8,822 nucleotides of DNA from Lachnospiraceae bacterium UBA7093 (GTDB taxonomy: Bacteria; Bacillota; Clostridia; Lachnospirales; Lachnospiraceae). Every line of letters begins with the position of its first letter. Position 1 is the stretch's first letter. The DNA is taken from the NCBI GenBank assembly GCA_002492465.1, contig DKYT01000043.1:1-8822 (forward strand). Direction: 5' to 3'. A program made the position numbers and the translations under genes. Under the pieces are notes generated by a model that was not told where the DNA came from, did not search any database, and saw only the letters and a program-made list of their open reading frames with translations. Below, piece after piece: positions 1-6,594 of the stretch.

Positions 1-312
<312 letters not shown>

Positions 313-456
313 CAGAAAAGCCTGCGGCTTTTCTTGGGAAAGAAAGCCTATGGCTTTCTCCGAAAAGAAGAAAAGCTGTAAAAGGAGCTGGAAGCATAGT
401 ATTGAATTTGGTATTCGGTTTTGAAGGGATGACCCTTTATATAGAATAAGAAAAAT
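313..456 (+). other. 23S rRNA trailer with two tandem hairpins, no 5S rRNA
   Basis: This spacer lies between the 23S end and the terminator. It holds two similar hairpins in a row: AGAAAAGCC-TGC-GGCTTTTCT (314-334) and AGAAAGCC-TAT-GGCTTTCT (341-359). A smaller stem AAGGG/CCCTT is at 424-437. Neither tandem hairpin is followed by a T run, so they look more like transcript folding or processing structures than terminators. I looked for a 5S rRNA and for tRNA genes here and saw neither. The 5S gene of this operon must be elsewhere, possibly upstream of 16S or unlinked. Confidence 0.6.
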
Positions 457-483
457 AAAAGCAGTGGAAACTGCTTTTTTTTT
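457..483 (+). terminator. Rho-independent terminator of the rRNA operon
   Basis: The stem AAAAGCAGT/ACTGCTTTT with a GGAA tetraloop runs directly into a tract of nine T residues. It lies after the 23S trailer and just before the cheV promoter, so it most simply closes the rRNA transcription unit. Confidence 0.9.
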
Positions 484-484
484 A

Positions 485-513
485 TTGTTTGGATGAAAGA
501 TGTATGATATAAT
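485..513 (+). promoter_or_regulatory. Sigma-A-type promoter (extended -10) for cheV
   Basis: A perfect TATAAT (508-513) is preceded by TGA, giving an extended -10 element. The -35 candidate TTGTTT (485-490) lies 17 bases upstream and is weak, which an extended -10 can offset. Transcription would begin near 520, about 45 bases before the cheV start codon. No sigma-28 flagellar-type promoter is visible, so cheV appears to be expressed from a housekeeping promoter. Confidence 0.7.
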
Positions 514-565
514 TTGGAAGAAGGTAAACGCGGGTATTTAACCTGAAGAGAATGAGGTGGAAAAA

Positions 566-1468
566 ATGGATACAAAAATTCTTCTTGAAAACGGAACGAA
601 TGAGTTAGAGGTATTGGAGTTTTTACTGGATGGAAATGCTTATGGAATTAATGTTGCAAAGATTAAGGAGATTACTCCTTATCAAGAGGTGACGCCTGTG
701 CCGAATTCCCATCCCAGTATCGAAGGAATCTTTATGCCGAGAGACGTTATGATCACGGCGATTGATCTTAAGAATTGCCTTCAAAGAGGCATGTCGGAAA
801 AAGGCGGGATGTTTATTATAACCACCTTTAATAAATTGGATATTGCTTTTCATGTTGATTCAGTGTTGGGAATCCACAGGGTTTCTTGGAAGGATATTCT
901 CAAACCGGGCGCTACCGTATCAATGGCGGAGCAGAGCATCTCAACCGGTATTGTAAAATTGGACAATCGTCTTGTTATTATTCTTGATTTTGAAAAGATT
1001 GTGACGGATATCAATCCTGAGATTGGTCTTAAGGTAAGCGAGATTGATGAGATGGGTGAGAGAGGAAGAAGCGACGTTCCGATTTTGATTGCGGAGGATT
1101 CCGTTCTCTTAAATCGTTTGATCGTAGATTCCTTAAAGAAAGCGGGTTACAGCAATTTGACTCACACCTGTAACGGACAGGAGGCTTATGATCTGATTAC
1201 CGAATGGAAGAAGAAAGACAGATTAAAGGAGAAGGTTCAGTGTATTATTACAGATATAGAGATGCCTCTTATGGATGGTCACAGACTCACCAAGCTGGTA
1301 AAAGAGGATGAGAAAACAAAGGATATTCCGATCATTATCTTCTCATCTCTGGTAAATGACGAGATGAAGAAAAAGGGTGAAGCTTTAGGAGCGAATGCAC
1401 AGTTGTCCAAGCCGGAAATAGCGAACCTCGTAAGAGTAATTGACAATTTGGTAGGTCATGAGGAATAA
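566..1468 (+). CDS. cheV: Chemotaxis coupling protein CheV (CheW domain plus response-regulator receiver)
   Basis: CheV couples chemoreceptors to the CheA kinase and adapts that coupling through phosphorylation of its receiver domain; it acts in the cytoplasmic chemoreceptor array. From the ATG at 566 the protein has 300 residues, usual for CheV. Residues about 10-150 form the CheW-like domain (ELEVLEFLLDG...YGINVAKIKEI). Residues about 170-296 form the receiver domain, with acidic residues E177 and D178, phospho-acceptor D230 in TDIEMP, the serine pair 260-261 in IFSS, and K282 in SKPE. I chose ATG 566 over the in-frame GTG at 557. AGGTGG (555-560) then serves as ribosome binding site with 5-base spacing, and MDTKILLENGTNELE is a typical CheV N terminus. 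The gene stands alone between an rRNA terminator and its own terminator, with no other motility gene in view. Confidence 0.95.
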   Translation: MDTKILLENGTNELEVLEFLLDGNAYGINVAKIKEITPYQEVTPVPNSHPSIEGIFMPRDVMITAIDLKNCLQRGMSEKGGMFIITTFNKLDIAFHVDSVLGIHRVSWKDILKPGATVSMAEQSISTGIVKLDNRLVIILDFEKIVTDINPEIGLKVSEIDEMGERGRSDVPILIAEDSVLLNRLIVDSLKKAGYSNLTHTCNGQEAYDLITEWKKKDRLKEKVQCIITDIEMPLMDGHRLTKLVKEDEKTKDIPIIIFSSLVNDEMKKKGEALGANAQLSKPEIANLVRVIDNLVGHEE

Positions 1469-1481
1469 GCAGTTTTTACAT

Positions 1482-1508
1482 AAAGCCGGAAGTGTTTCCG
1501 GCTTTTTT
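1482..1508 (+). terminator. Rho-independent terminator after cheV
   Basis: A ten-base-pair stem AAAGCCGGAA/TTCCGGCTTT with a GTGT loop is followed by T residues to 1508. It begins 13 bases after the cheV stop codon, so cheV is probably monocistronic. Confidence 0.92.
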
Positions 1509-1534
1509 GTTACGATAAACCGGCTCGCAAAGCG

Positions 1535-1575
1535 TGGCGGCGTTCGTTGCGAACGTCGCCAGCGAAGCGCTCGCT
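1535..1575 (+). repeat. GC-rich fold-back element (REP-like), two adjacent hairpins
   Basis: The first hairpin is a 12-base-pair stem with a 3-base loop: TGGCGGCGTTCG (1535-1546) pairs with CGAACGTCGCCA (1550-1561), with a single G-T pair. It is followed at once by AGCGA-AGCGC-TCGCT (1561-1575). The segment is much richer in G and C than its surroundings, contains many AGCG/CGCT words and has no trailing T tract, so it is not a normal terminator. It resembles dispersed bacterial repeats such as REP elements, but no second copy occurs in this window. Confidence 0.5.
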
Positions 1576-1608
1576 GCTGATTGGTATAGGTAGGAATAGG
1601 AAAGAAAA

Positions 1609-2352
1609 ATGATAGAGCATGTAGCGGAAACAATAAAAGGTGCAGATCTTGTCCTGGTAGGTTTGGGAGAGGAGATGGATGCCTTGAAGGAAGGCAGAAA
1701 GGAAGAAGGCAGCTGGCTTCTTCCTTTTGAAGATAAAATCAGGATAGAAGAGCTGGCGGAAGAAAAGGGACAGTGCTATAGGGATTTGGCGGTATGTTTG
1801 GAAAACAAGAATTATTTCATTGTGACTTTATGCCAGGACGGTTTGATTCATCAGGGCGGTTTTTGGGAAAACCGTATCGTGGAACCCTGCGGTGGCTATG
1901 AGAAGCTACAGTGTAGCAAGGCGTGTAGTGCCGATTTGTATGAAGTACCTGAGAAACTGATGGAGCAGGTAAAAATCTTTTTGGAAAGAGAAACGGAAAG
2001 CGCTGTGCCGGAAGAACCTGTATGTCCCAAATGCGGTAGTCCATTGGTATTTAACAGAGTCAATGCTCCCTGTTATGTGGAGGAAGGTTATCTGGAAAAA
2101 TGGATGCAGTATAAGAAATGGCTTCAGGGAACAGTGAATAAAAGCGTCTGTCTTTTGGAACTGGGAGTGGGGATGAAATATCCGTCGGTAATCAGATGGC
2201 CTTTCGAGAAGATTGTATTTTTTAATCAAAAGGCGGAACTTTTCAGAGTACATAGCCGTTTATACCAGATATCGGAAGAAATTAAGGGAAGAAGTCAGGG
2301 AATAAGACAGTGTCCGGAAGAATTTTTAAAGGAATTGTCTAAAGCCTTTTAG
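1609..2352 (+). CDS. Sir2-like (sirtuin fold) protein, catalytic residues replaced
   Basis: The 247-residue product resembles the sirtuin family of NAD-dependent deacylases and ADP-ribosyltransferases. Matching pieces in order are a nucleotide-binding-like strand and glycine loop LVLVGLGEEMDA (14-25), TLCQDGLIHQGG (73-84) in place of TQNIDxLHxxAG, EPCGGYEKLQC (92-102) in place of the PHG motif, a possible zinc set C102, C106, C139, C142, and LELGVG...IRWPF (183-199), which is also seen in macrodomain-linked sirtuins. The catalytic histidine position is Cys (C94), the conserved Asn of TQN is Cys (C75), and the GAGxSxxSGIPxFR loop is largely absent. Classical deacetylase activity is therefore unlikely; a binding role or unusual chemistry is possible. 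AGGAAAG (1598-1604) is a modest ribosome binding site. No macrodomain gene is adjacent. The fold assignment is from motif memory. Confidence 0.72.
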   Translation: MIEHVAETIKGADLVLVGLGEEMDALKEGRKEEGSWLLPFEDKIRIEELAEEKGQCYRDLAVCLENKNYFIVTLCQDGLIHQGGFWENRIVEPCGGYEKLQCSKACSADLYEVPEKLMEQVKIFLERETESAVPEEPVCPKCGSPLVFNRVNAPCYVEEGYLEKWMQYKKWLQGTVNKSVCLLELGVGMKYPSVIRWPFEKIVFFNQKAELFRVHSRLYQISEEIKGRSQGIRQCPEEFLKELSKAF

Positions 2353-2425
2353 TGTGATAAACTATGTTTGTGCTGTCGGTTTGGAAACAAATAGCTAAGA
2401 TAAAAAGGAAAGTAGAGGACTATCA

Positions 2426-4399
2426 ATGGCTGTTGATGAAGAATATCTTGACAATTTATTAAAGACAATGACGGATAGCGAGGAGAAGGAGACAGCGGAA
2501 AAATCGTCTCTGGAAGCGGGAACAGGCTTGGAAGGAGGAGCAGCTTATGATCTGCAGAGCCTTTTAGGAGACGCTGACACAATAGATAAGGGTTCTTCGG
2601 GAATGTTGGAGGAAGCTTTGTCTAATGATGATGATTGGAAATTTAGCCTGGATGATATCCTTGCCCAAGCGGATGGAGGAAATGCAGAAGGGGATGGCGG
2701 GCATGTAGTCGATCTTTCAAATTGGGAAAAGGAAGAACCGTCCGCTGTTGAAGAATCTGCCCAGCAGGAGATGGCAGATGCAGGTACAGATATAGATATA
2801 AGCGCGGATGTAGATGCGGTGACAGATGGAGCTACAGATATTGATGCAGGCATGGATACAGATATAAGTACAGGTGACGTTGATGTGTCCGAATCCTTTA
2901 CGGATGAACCTGTGATCGGTGAGGACTGGGGCACGGCGGAATTCTCTGAAAGTGGCAATGAGGATATCCCGGCTGACGTTGATACCGGAATGGGTATGCC
3001 GGATTTTGCCTATGAGGATATGGCAGGCGGTGAGGAGGAGCCGGTCAGCCTTGATAACATAAATGAAAGCGATGACGTTGAGGCTTACGCAGAGGAGGAA
3101 AACGCAGATTTGGCGGATTCTTCTGAAAGCATGGCGGATACGGACTCAGAGCTGGCTGAAATCAACGGCTTGTTGAAGAATACAGAGAAACGGGATGCGG
3201 CTGATGATGATATGCTGGCGCTTCTCGAAGGCGTTGACACGATTCAAATGGATAACAGCTACGATGAAGACGATACCGTGTTTGATATTTTTGCCGAAGG
3301 AGCATTAGGAGAGGAAAGCGGTGATCAGGGGGAAGCTGGCGGCGAAGGTTCTAAAGGAGATAAAAAGAAAAAGAAGAAAGGGAAGCTTTTTGGAAAGAAA
3401 AGCAAGAAAGAGGCGGCTGCACCGGAAGAAAAGGAGAATGCCGCGCCGGATGAGCTTGATTTAGATCACTTATTCAATGAAGCATTGGGAAGCGGCGAGG
3501 ATAGACAGGAGAAGAAAAAGGCGGGCTTCTTTACAAGAGCGATGGAGTATCTTACCCAGGAAGAGGACGACTGGGAGGATGAACTGAAAGAAAACGCGGA
3601 AAGCTCGGATGGAACGGAGGAAAAAGCTTCCGCGAAAGATAAGAAAAAGAAGAAAGCAGACAAAAAGAAGAAAAAAGGCAAGAATAAGGAAGCGGAAGAG
3701 GGCGCAGAAGAAAACGGGGAGGAGGAAGGAGAAGGCGCTCCTAAATCCAAGAAGAAACCCAAAAAAGAAAAGAAGGAAAAGAAAGAAAAGCCGCCGAAGG
3801 AGAAGATTAAATCGGTTAAGGTCCTGAGTACCAAAAAACTTCTGGTGCTGATTGCTTTTTGCGCTACTATTGTAGCAAGCGTTTTAGTCCTTGCGAATTT
3901 CCTTCCGGAGTATGCAGATAAGCAGGAGGCGCGCGACGCCTTTTATGAAGGGGATTATGAGAAGGTTTATCAATTGCTTTATGATAAACAGCTAAATGAC
4001 AGCGACCGGATTGTTTTTGGCAGGGCAAGGGTTTTGCTGAAGCTGGAAAGAAAACTACAATCTTATGAAAATAATATTGCTTTGGGCAGAGAAGTGGAAG
4101 CGGTTGATGCGCTTATGCGGGGAATGAAATGCTATGAAGAGTTGATCGTTTCTGATGTGTATGGCGCCCGGGAAGAGCTGGACGCAATATATGGGCAGAT
4201 TTGCGGGCTTTTGAATCAGTATGGGGTTACCCCTGAGGAAGCTGCCCAGATCAACGCTTATGACGAGATAACCTATACGAAGCAGCTCCATGCCCTTGTG
4301 GAGGGCGCCGGGTTTACTGCGCCGGGCGGAGAAGAACCTGCGCAGGAGCCTTCCGCGCCTCAGGATCTTTTGCCTGAGGAAGAGGATGCGCTTCCGTAA
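2426..4399 (+). CDS. Large acidic and lysine-rich single-pass membrane protein, unknown function
   Basis: I do not recognise a named family in this 657-residue protein. Residues 1-310 are very rich in Asp, Glu, Gly and Ala and probably disordered. They include a 4-residue repeat tract near 117-151 and recurring short hydrophobic segments such as LDNLL, LQSLL, LDDIL and MLALL. Residues 313-328 and 405-462 are lysine clusters, followed by one membrane segment (about 471-491, KLLVLIAFCATIVASVLVLA). Residues 497-630 look all-helical and TPR-like (EARDAFYEGDYEKVYQLLYD), and the tail is rich in Pro and Glu. Positive charge before the membrane segment predicts the long N-terminal part inside the cell and the helical domain outside. 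There is no N-terminal signal peptide. AGAGGA (2414-2419) with 6-base spacing supports the start. The gene ends 23 bases before hisH, so cotranscription is likely. Confidence 0.9.
   Translation: MAVDEEYLDNLLKTMTDSEEKETAEKSSLEAGTGLEGGAAYDLQSLLGDADTIDKGSSGMLEEALSNDDDWKFSLDDILAQADGGNAEGDGGHVVDLSNWEKEEPSAVEESAQQEMADAGTDIDISADVDAVTDGATDIDAGMDTDISTGDVDVSESFTDEPVIGEDWGTAEFSESGNEDIPADVDTGMGMPDFAYEDMAGGEEEPVSLDNINESDDVEAYAEEENADLADSSESMADTDSELAEINGLLKNTEKRDAADDDMLALLEGVDTIQMDNSYDEDDTVFDIFAEGALGEESGDQGEAGGEGSKGDKKKKKKGKLFGKKSKKEAAAPEEKENAAPDELDLDHLFNEALGSGEDRQEKKKAGFFTRAMEYLTQEEDDWEDELKENAESSDGTEEKASAKDKKKKKADKKKKKGKNKEAEEGAEENGEEEGEGAPKSKKKPKKEKKEKKEKPPKEKIKSVKVLSTKKLLVLIAFCATIVASVLVLANFLPEYADKQEARDAFYEGDYEKVYQLLYDKQLNDSDRIVFGRARVLLKLERKLQSYENNIALGREVEAVDALMRGMKCYEELIVSDVYGAREELDAIYGQICGLLNQYGVTPEEAAQINAYDEITYTKQLHALVEGAGFTAPGGEEPAQEPSAPQDLLPEEEDALP
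2774..2881 (+). repeat. Degenerate 12-bp in-frame tandem repeat inside the membrane protein gene
   Basis: Nine consecutive 12-base units can be read in the coding frame from 2774. The word ACAGATAT recurs at 2786, 2834 and 2858, with related ACAGATG at 2822 and ACAGGTG at 2870, all at multiples of 12 bases. The encoded four-residue units include TDID, TDGA, TDID, TDIS and TGDV. The pattern suggests expansion by slippage or recombination followed by drift. Its length may vary between strains without breaking the frame. Confidence 0.7.
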
Positions 4400-4422
4400 G
4401 AAGTGCGGAAATGAGGAGGACT

Positions 4423-5037
4423 ATGACAGGGATTATTGATTATGATGCGGGCAATATTAAAAGCGTAGAGAAGGCGCTTCTCAAATTAGGGGAAGAGGCA
4501 GTGATTACAAGAGACAGAAATACGCTTTTAAATGCCGACAGGGTAATTTTGCCCGGTGTAGGCGCTTTTGGAGATGCCATGGATAAACTTCGGTCTTATG
4601 GGCTGGAGGAGGTAATTCATGAATTAGTAGATAAAAATATTCCCTTTTTGGGAATTTGTCTGGGGCTGCAGCTTTTGTTTGAAGAAAGCGCTGAAAGCGC
4701 CGGAATAAAGGGACTGGGGCTGCTTCCCGGAAGAATTCTGCGAATACCGGACGAGGCGGGGGTTAAGGTGCCTCATATCGGATGGAATTCTCTCAGTTTT
4801 CCCAGAAAGAGCAGACTGTTTGCAGGAATAGAGGAAGGCGCTTATGTATATTTTGTGCACTCTTATTATCTGAAGGCATCGGATCAGGGGATTGTAACCG
4901 CGGAAACGGAATATGGAACCTGTATTCACGCATCGATTGAGAAAGATAATATTTTTGCCTGTCAGTTTCACCCTGAGAAAAGTTCCCAGGTGGGGCTTTC
5001 CATATTGAAGAATTTTATCAACATAGACAGGGTATAA
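4423..5037 (+). CDS. hisH: Imidazole glycerol phosphate synthase, glutamine amidotransferase subunit HisH
   Basis: HisH hydrolyses glutamine and channels the ammonia to HisF for the fifth step of histidine synthesis, in the cytoplasm. The 204-residue protein has the class I amidotransferase layout: N-terminal IIDYDAGNIKSVEKAL, oxyanion strand region PGVGAFG (44-50), nucleophile Cys79 in LGICLGLQ, HIGWN (118-122), and the His183/Glu185 pair in FHPEKS. The triad is complete and the length is normal. An in-frame ATG at 4411 would add four residues (MRRT). I prefer ATG 4423, because the family starts just before IIDYDAGN and AGGAGG (4414-4419) precedes it, although the 3-base spacing is short. 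The gene lies 38 bases ahead of hisF, its obligate partner. hisA, often next to this pair, is not in the window. Confidence 0.96.
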   Translation: MTGIIDYDAGNIKSVEKALLKLGEEAVITRDRNTLLNADRVILPGVGAFGDAMDKLRSYGLEEVIHELVDKNIPFLGICLGLQLLFEESAESAGIKGLGLLPGRILRIPDEAGVKVPHIGWNSLSFPRKSRLFAGIEEGAYVYFVHSYYLKASDQGIVTAETEYGTCIHASIEKDNIFACQFHPEKSSQVGLSILKNFINIDRV

Positions 5038-5075
5038 AATCAGGATCTGTCATAGAAGCAGAGAAGGAGCGGACA

Positions 5076-5837
5076 ATGCATACAAAAAGAATTATTCCCT
5101 GTCTGGATGTAAACAACGGAAGAGTTGTGAAGGGCACGAATTTTGTGAACCTTAGAGATGCCGGGGATCCGATCGAAGTGGGAAAAGCTTACGATCAGGC
5201 AGGAGCGGACGAACTGGTTTTTCTGGATATTACGGCGTCCTCCGATGCGAGAGAGATTAAGACAGAAATGGTAAGGAAGGTTGCCGAGACGGTTTTTATC
5301 CCCTTTACAGTGGGGGGCGGGATCAGAACCGTGGAGGATTTTAAAATGATTCTCAGGGAGGGAGCGGATAAGGTGGCAGTTAATTCAGCCGCCATCATGC
5401 GCCCGGAGCTTATCAGCGAAGCGGCGGATAAATTTGGCAGCCAGTGCGTTGTGGTGGCAATCGATGCCCGGAAAAGAGAGGACAAAACAGGCTGGAATAT
5501 TTATAAAAACGGCGGGCGTGTGGATGTGGGAATCGATGCGGTGGAATGGGCAATGAAGGCGGAGCGATTGGGCGCCGGAGAAATTCTGCTGACCAGCATG
5601 GACTGTGACGGCACCAAGGAGGGGTATGATATTGCCCTTACGAAAGCGGTAACGGATCACGTTTCCATTCCTGTGATCGCTTCAGGGGGAGCAGGAGAAA
5701 AGGCACATTTTTATGAAGCGCTTGAAAAGGGAGGAGCGGAAGCCGTTCTTGCCGCATCCCTGTTTCACTATAAAGAACTGGAAATTGTAGACCTGAAAAA
5801 GTATCTCAGAGAAAGAGGCGTATCGGTGAGACTCTAA
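5076..5837 (+). CDS. hisF: Imidazole glycerol phosphate synthase, cyclase subunit HisF
   Basis: HisF uses ammonia from HisH to convert PRFAR to imidazole glycerol phosphate and AICAR, linking histidine and purine metabolism. The 253-residue protein is a full-length (beta/alpha)8 barrel. Catalytic Asp11 (CLDV) and Asp130 (AIDARK) are at the canonical positions. The ammonia-gate residues Arg5, Glu46 and Lys99 match Thermotoga numbering, and the fourth, Glu, is at 169 in GAGEILLTS. Phosphate-binding loops are visible at VGGG (79-82) and ASGG (202-205). AAGGAG (5064-5069) with 6-base spacing supports ATG 5076. The gene follows hisH by 38 bases and precedes ung by 19, consistent with one transcript. 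Nothing in the sequence suggests loss of function. Confidence 0.98.
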   Translation: MHTKRIIPCLDVNNGRVVKGTNFVNLRDAGDPIEVGKAYDQAGADELVFLDITASSDAREIKTEMVRKVAETVFIPFTVGGGIRTVEDFKMILREGADKVAVNSAAIMRPELISEAADKFGSQCVVVAIDARKREDKTGWNIYKNGGRVDVGIDAVEWAMKAERLGAGEILLTSMDCDGTKEGYDIALTKAVTDHVSIPVIASGGAGEKAHFYEALEKGGAEAVLAASLFHYKELEIVDLKKYLRERGVSVRL

Positions 5838-5856
5838 AGAGAAAAGAGGAAAAGCT

Positions 5857-6534
5857 ATGGCAATGATTGAGAACGACTGGCTGGAGTATATTCAAGGCGA
5901 GTTCAGAAAGCCCTATTACAGGGAATTATATACATTCGTAAAGAAGGAGTATAGCACCCATGTGATTTATCCTCCTGCCGATGATATTTTTAATGCGTTT
6001 CACTTTACCCCTCTTAGTAAGGTTAAGGTGTTGATTTTAGGGCAGGATCCTTATCATGGAGATCATCAGGCGCATGGGCTTTGCTTTTCGGTACTGCCTG
6101 ACCAGCCGGAAATTCCCCCTTCCCTTCAAAATATTTACAAGGAGCTTCAGGACGATCTGGGATGTGAAATACCCAATAACGGCTACCTGAAAAAGTGGGC
6201 GGATCAGGGTGTGCTGATGCTCAATACGGTGTTGACAGTGCGCGCGCACCAGGCCGGCTCCCACCAGGGAAAAGGCTGGGAGCAATTTACGGACGCCATC
6301 ATTCAGGCGGTAAATGCACAGGACAGACCTGTGGTATATTTGCTGTGGGGAAAGCCTGCACAGAGTAAAATTCCCATGCTTACAAATCCTAAGCATCTCA
6401 TTTTAAAAGCGCCCCATCCAAGCCCATTATCAGCCTACAGAGGATTTTTTGGATGCAGACATTTCAGCCAGACCAATGACTTCCTGTCAAGACACGGGGT
6501 GGAGCCGATTGACTGGCAGATTGAGAATCTGTAA
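5857..6534 (+). CDS. ung: Uracil-DNA glycosylase, family 1
   Basis: Ung removes uracil from DNA to start base excision repair after cytosine deamination or dUTP incorporation. The 225-residue protein carries all family-1 motifs: the water-activating loop GQDPYHG (62-68, Asp64), the uracil-stacking Phe in CFSV (76-79), Asn123 in MLNTVLTV, and the minor-groove loop HPSPLS (187-192, His187). The Asp64, Asn123 and His187 numbers coincide with the E. coli enzyme, so there are no net gaps up to that point. AGAGGAA (5845-5851) lies 5 bases before the ATG. The second Met at codon 3 is a less likely start. The 19-base gap to hisF suggests expression as the last gene of the unit, with no metabolic link to histidine synthesis evident. 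Confidence 0.98.
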   Translation: MAMIENDWLEYIQGEFRKPYYRELYTFVKKEYSTHVIYPPADDIFNAFHFTPLSKVKVLILGQDPYHGDHQAHGLCFSVLPDQPEIPPSLQNIYKELQDDLGCEIPNNGYLKKWADQGVLMLNTVLTVRAHQAGSHQGKGWEQFTDAIIQAVNAQDRPVVYLLWGKPAQSKIPMLTNPKHLILKAPHPSPLSAYRGFFGCRHFSQTNDFLSRHGVEPIDWQIENL

Positions 6535-6565
6535 GGCGGCAGGGCGCTGAAATATAAAATTTTGG

Positions 6566-6594
6566 TTGACAAAGTATCCGGTTTTTACTATAGT
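6566..6594 (+). promoter_or_regulatory. Near-consensus sigma-A promoter for the TrmB-like gene and lysA
   Basis: The -35 TTGACA (6566-6571) is perfect and the -10 TATAGT (6589-6594) matches five of six bases, with an ideal 17-base spacer. Transcription should start near 6601, some 80 bases before the chosen start codon at 6680. The promoter overlaps the left arm of the inverted repeat at 6576-6590, so a protein bound to that arm would block it. Confidence 0.87.

Noticed and set aside
557..568. GTG start at 557 for cheV
   Set aside because: This GTG lies inside AGGTGG, which is a good ribosome binding site for the ATG at 566. The protein from 566 has the typical CheV N terminus.
2353..2425. 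Promoter before the membrane protein gene (TTGTGC 2368-2373 with ATAGCT or TAGCTA; a TAAA at 2358 as sigma-28 start)
   Set aside because: The -10 matches are poor and no GCCGATAA-like box follows TAAA at the right distance. I cannot decide between a weak promoter here and read-through from the Sir2-like gene.
3609..3827. Open frame of 72 codons on the + strand, almost all Lys and Arg
   Set aside because: It is an alternate frame of the purine-rich tract inside the membrane protein gene. Its composition follows from the DNA bias alone.
3466..3834. Open frame of 122 codons on the - strand, rich in Phe and Ser
   Set aside because: It is the reverse complement of the lysine/glutamate-rich part of the membrane protein gene, with no ribosome binding site and no family resemblance.
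4411..4425. ATG at 4411 as hisH start
   Set aside because: It has no clear ribosome binding site upstream and adds MRRT before the conserved family start. ATG 4423 has AGGAGG just before it. The spacing is short, so some doubt remains.
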